Assembly: GCF_902859935.1 (NCBI RefSeq)
Contig: NZ_CADIKI010000016.1
Location: 1-64,000, forward strand
From: Paraburkholderia fynbosensis
GTDB taxonomy: Bacteria > Pseudomonadota > Gammaproteobacteria > Burkholderiales > Burkholderiaceae
Length of the DNA: 64,000 nt
Reading direction: 5' to 3'
Shown here: positions 62,597 to 64,000 of the stretch, one piece after another
Position numbering within the stretch: position 1 is the first letter of the stretch
How the letters are laid out: each line of letters starts with the position of its first letter
Made by a program: the position numbers and the translations under genes
Notes under the pieces: generated by a model
Told to the model about the DNA's origin: nothing
What the model saw: only the letters and a program-made list of their open reading frames with translations
Database searches by the model: none

Positions 62597-62974
62597 GCCC
62601 AATTGGCGGCGGCCGCGAATGTCATGCAGGCAGTCGCGGGCGACGCCGCCGCCAGTGAGCCGCGCCCGGCCGGCGACAGCCGTTTCGCGTCCTACCCGCG
62701 AAGCCGCGCTCGCGCCGGCCGTCGTCGCGCGGGCCATCCGCGCCAGCGCTGAAGGCCGGCTCGGCGAAACGCGCGCCCATCCCGCCACGCCTCTCCCGCC
62801 GGCATTTTCGAGAGCGACTTCGCCGCTATCAAATAACCCTGCATTAACGGCTACATGCTCGATAAACCTGAGTGGTTTAGTGGGAGACCCTCAAGCTCGC
62901 AGGGTTAATTGCCGTTACTCCTTGCACTCATGTAAGCACCGCGTCGACGCGCGTCAGCATCAGCAAGGAAATCC
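62597..62974. other. Intergenic region upstream of the Aer-like receptor
   Basis: 378 bases between ridA-like and the chemoreceptor gene. The right half carries nested inverted repeats (listed separately) that would fall in the leader or promoter of the receptor gene. The left half contains no recognised element. Confidence 0.5.
62834..62907. repeat. Nested inverted repeats upstream of the receptor gene
   Basis: Outer arms TAACCCTGC (62834-62842) and GCAGGGTTA (62899-62907) are perfect complements. An inner hairpin TAAACC-TGAGT-GGTTTA spans 62863-62879. Both arms also lie next to TAACGGC / GCCGTTA, which form a further inverted pair. Confidence 0.75.
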
Positions 62975-64000
62975 ATGCGCAACAATCAGCCTGTCACCGG
63001 GCACGAGTACGAATTCCCGTCGTCCCACATGCTTGTCTCGGCGACCGATCTGGGCGGCCGCATCCAGTACTGCAATCCGGCCTTCATCGCCGTGTCCGGC
63101 TTTACGCGCGACGAGCTGATCGGCGAGCCGCACAACCTGATCCGCCATCCGGACATGCCGCGCGAAGCCTTCGCCGACATGTGGACGACGATCCGCGAAG
63201 GCCGTCCGTGGACCGCTCTCGTCAAGAACCGCCGGAAGAACGGCGATCACTACTGGGTTCGCGCCAACGTCACGCCGGTGGTCGAAAACGGCGCGGTGGT
63301 CGGCTATCTGAGCGTACGCGTGAAGCCAGAGCGTGAAGCGGTACGCGCCGCCGAAACGTTGTATGCGCGCATGCGCTCGGGCGAAACACGCGGCGTGGCG
63401 TTGCGCCGGGGCGTCGTGGTGCGCACCGGCCTCGCCGGACGTTTGCAGGCGCTGATGCGTCTGCCGGTTGCGACCCGCGCGGCTGCCGGCTACGCGTTCA
63501 CACCGCTCGCGTTGCTGCTGACCGGTCTCACCGCATGGCAAGGCACACCGCCCGCGCCCTTCTGGATCGCGTTCGGCGTCGCCACGGCGATCAGCGTCCT
63601 GTCGTGGCGCGTGCTCACACGCCAGCTCGCCGCGCCGATCGACGACATGTCGGGTTTTGCGGCCCGCCTCGCCGCTGGCGACCTGACCGTCGATCTGCAA
63701 ATCGCGCGTCACGACGATCTCGGCGACGTCCTGCAGGCGTTGAACCAGTTGAAAGCCAATCTCGCGGCGATCGTCTACGACGTGCGCGCGCAGATCACCG
63801 GCATGCTCGACAACGCGCGCGAAATCTCCAGCGGCAACGTCGATCTCGCGCGCCGCACCGAGTTGCAGGCAGCGTCGCTCGAAGAAACCGCCGCCACCAT
63901 GGACGAGTTGACCACCACCGTGCAAGCCAACGCCGACGCCAGTGGACGCGCGCTCGATCTGGCGCGTGACGCCCAGGCGGCGGCGGCCGAAGGCGGCCGG
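62975..64000 (+). CDS. Aer-like PAS-containing chemoreceptor, cut by right edge
   Basis: 342 visible residues from ATG 62975 with AAGGAA before it. The N-terminal PAS domain (about 20-120) has LVSATDLGGRIQYCNPAFIA, the conserved FAD-type EPHNLIRHPDMPREAFADMW and NGDHYWVRANVTPV, as in the redox sensor Aer. A hydrophobic segment (AAGYAFTPLALLLTGLTAW and FWIAFGVATAISVLS) makes a membrane anchor without a periplasmic domain. HAMP and the start of the signalling coil (ASLEETAATMDELTTTVQAN) follow. It likely mediates aerotaxis. The C-terminal tip lies beyond the window. Confidence 0.9.
   Translation, partial: MRNNQPVTGHEYEFPSSHMLVSATDLGGRIQYCNPAFIAVSGFTRDELIGEPHNLIRHPDMPREAFADMWTTIREGRPWTALVKNRRKNGDHYWVRANVTPVVENGAVVGYLSVRVKPEREAVRAAETLYARMRSGETRGVALRRGVVVRTGLAGRLQALMRLPVATRAAAGYAFTPLALLLTGLTAWQGTPPAPFWIAFGVATAISVLSWRVLTRQLAAPIDDMSGFAARLAAGDLTVDLQIARHDDLGDVLQALNQLKANLAAIVYDVRAQITGMLDNAREISSGNVDLARRTELQAASLEETAATMDELTTTVQANADASGRALDLARDAQAAAAEGGR

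Noticed and set aside
1..64000. CRISPR arrays, tRNA/rRNA genes, insertion sequences or prophage
   Set aside because: I looked for regular spaced repeats, tRNA T-loop motifs, transposase motifs and integrase or capsid genes and saw none that could be supported.

Overview
The window reads as a chromosomal stretch from a beta-proteobacterium of the Burkholderia sensu lato group (Paraburkholderia, Caballeronia or Burkholderia). This is inferred from high GC with strong third-position GC bias, the gene families present (Burkholderiales H-NS type, MocR and sigma-54 regulators, several chemoreceptors, an intracellular PHB depolymerase, an oxidative L-fucose pathway) and ordinary dense bacterial packing. 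I see no rRNA or tRNA gene, CRISPR array, transposase or prophage gene.

Layout. 1-6366 is an accessory surface locus. It holds the N-terminal part of a trimeric autotransporter adhesin that runs off the left edge, an AT-rich upstream region, a small Flp-like prepilin ORF with a damaged or non-canonical start, a translationally coupled response regulator and Hpt protein, and a frameshifted OmpA-like lipoprotein. 6522-12742 is a PotABCD-type ABC transporter operon divergent from a MocR-type regulator. 12800-24272 carries an AsmA/DUF748 protein, a DUF1254 lipoprotein, a PaiB-like protein, a CopA copper ATPase behind a CueR-type promoter, and a Cache-domain chemoreceptor. 24385-35770 is mixed housekeeping: GST-like protein, PHB depolymerase, cupin, flavin reductase, 3-hydroxyacyl-CoA dehydrogenase, small secreted and hypothetical proteins, MgtC, AGE-family isomerase, HNH protein and cold-shock protein. 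35864-39774 holds a Tar-like chemoreceptor, a hotdog thioesterase and a PLP decarboxylase.

39871-49961 is the most coherent metabolic unit: nine minus-strand genes (sugar-binding protein, ABC ATPase, permease, split altronate-dehydratase-type enzyme, aldo/keto reductase, lactonase, SDR, FAH hydrolase) with a divergent IclR regulator and a terminator at the far end. Together they fit import and non-phosphorylating oxidation of L-fucose or a close analogue.

50121-58776 contains a conserved hypothetical, an acyl-CoA synthetase/GNAT fusion of the Pat type, release factor 3, an 836-bp gene-free stretch with a paired 23-bp repeat, an H-NS protein, a beta-lactamase-fold hydrolase and small proteins. 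58863-62596 holds a PAS-sigma-54 activator divergent from a GntP-family permease, with two matched activator sites and a recognisable -24/-12 promoter between them, then a RidA protein. The right edge cuts an Aer-like chemoreceptor. The most distinctive signals are the damaged adhesin/regulator locus, the fucose operon with its split dehydratase, the complete sigma-54 control region of the GntP permease, and several unexplained intergenic repeats.
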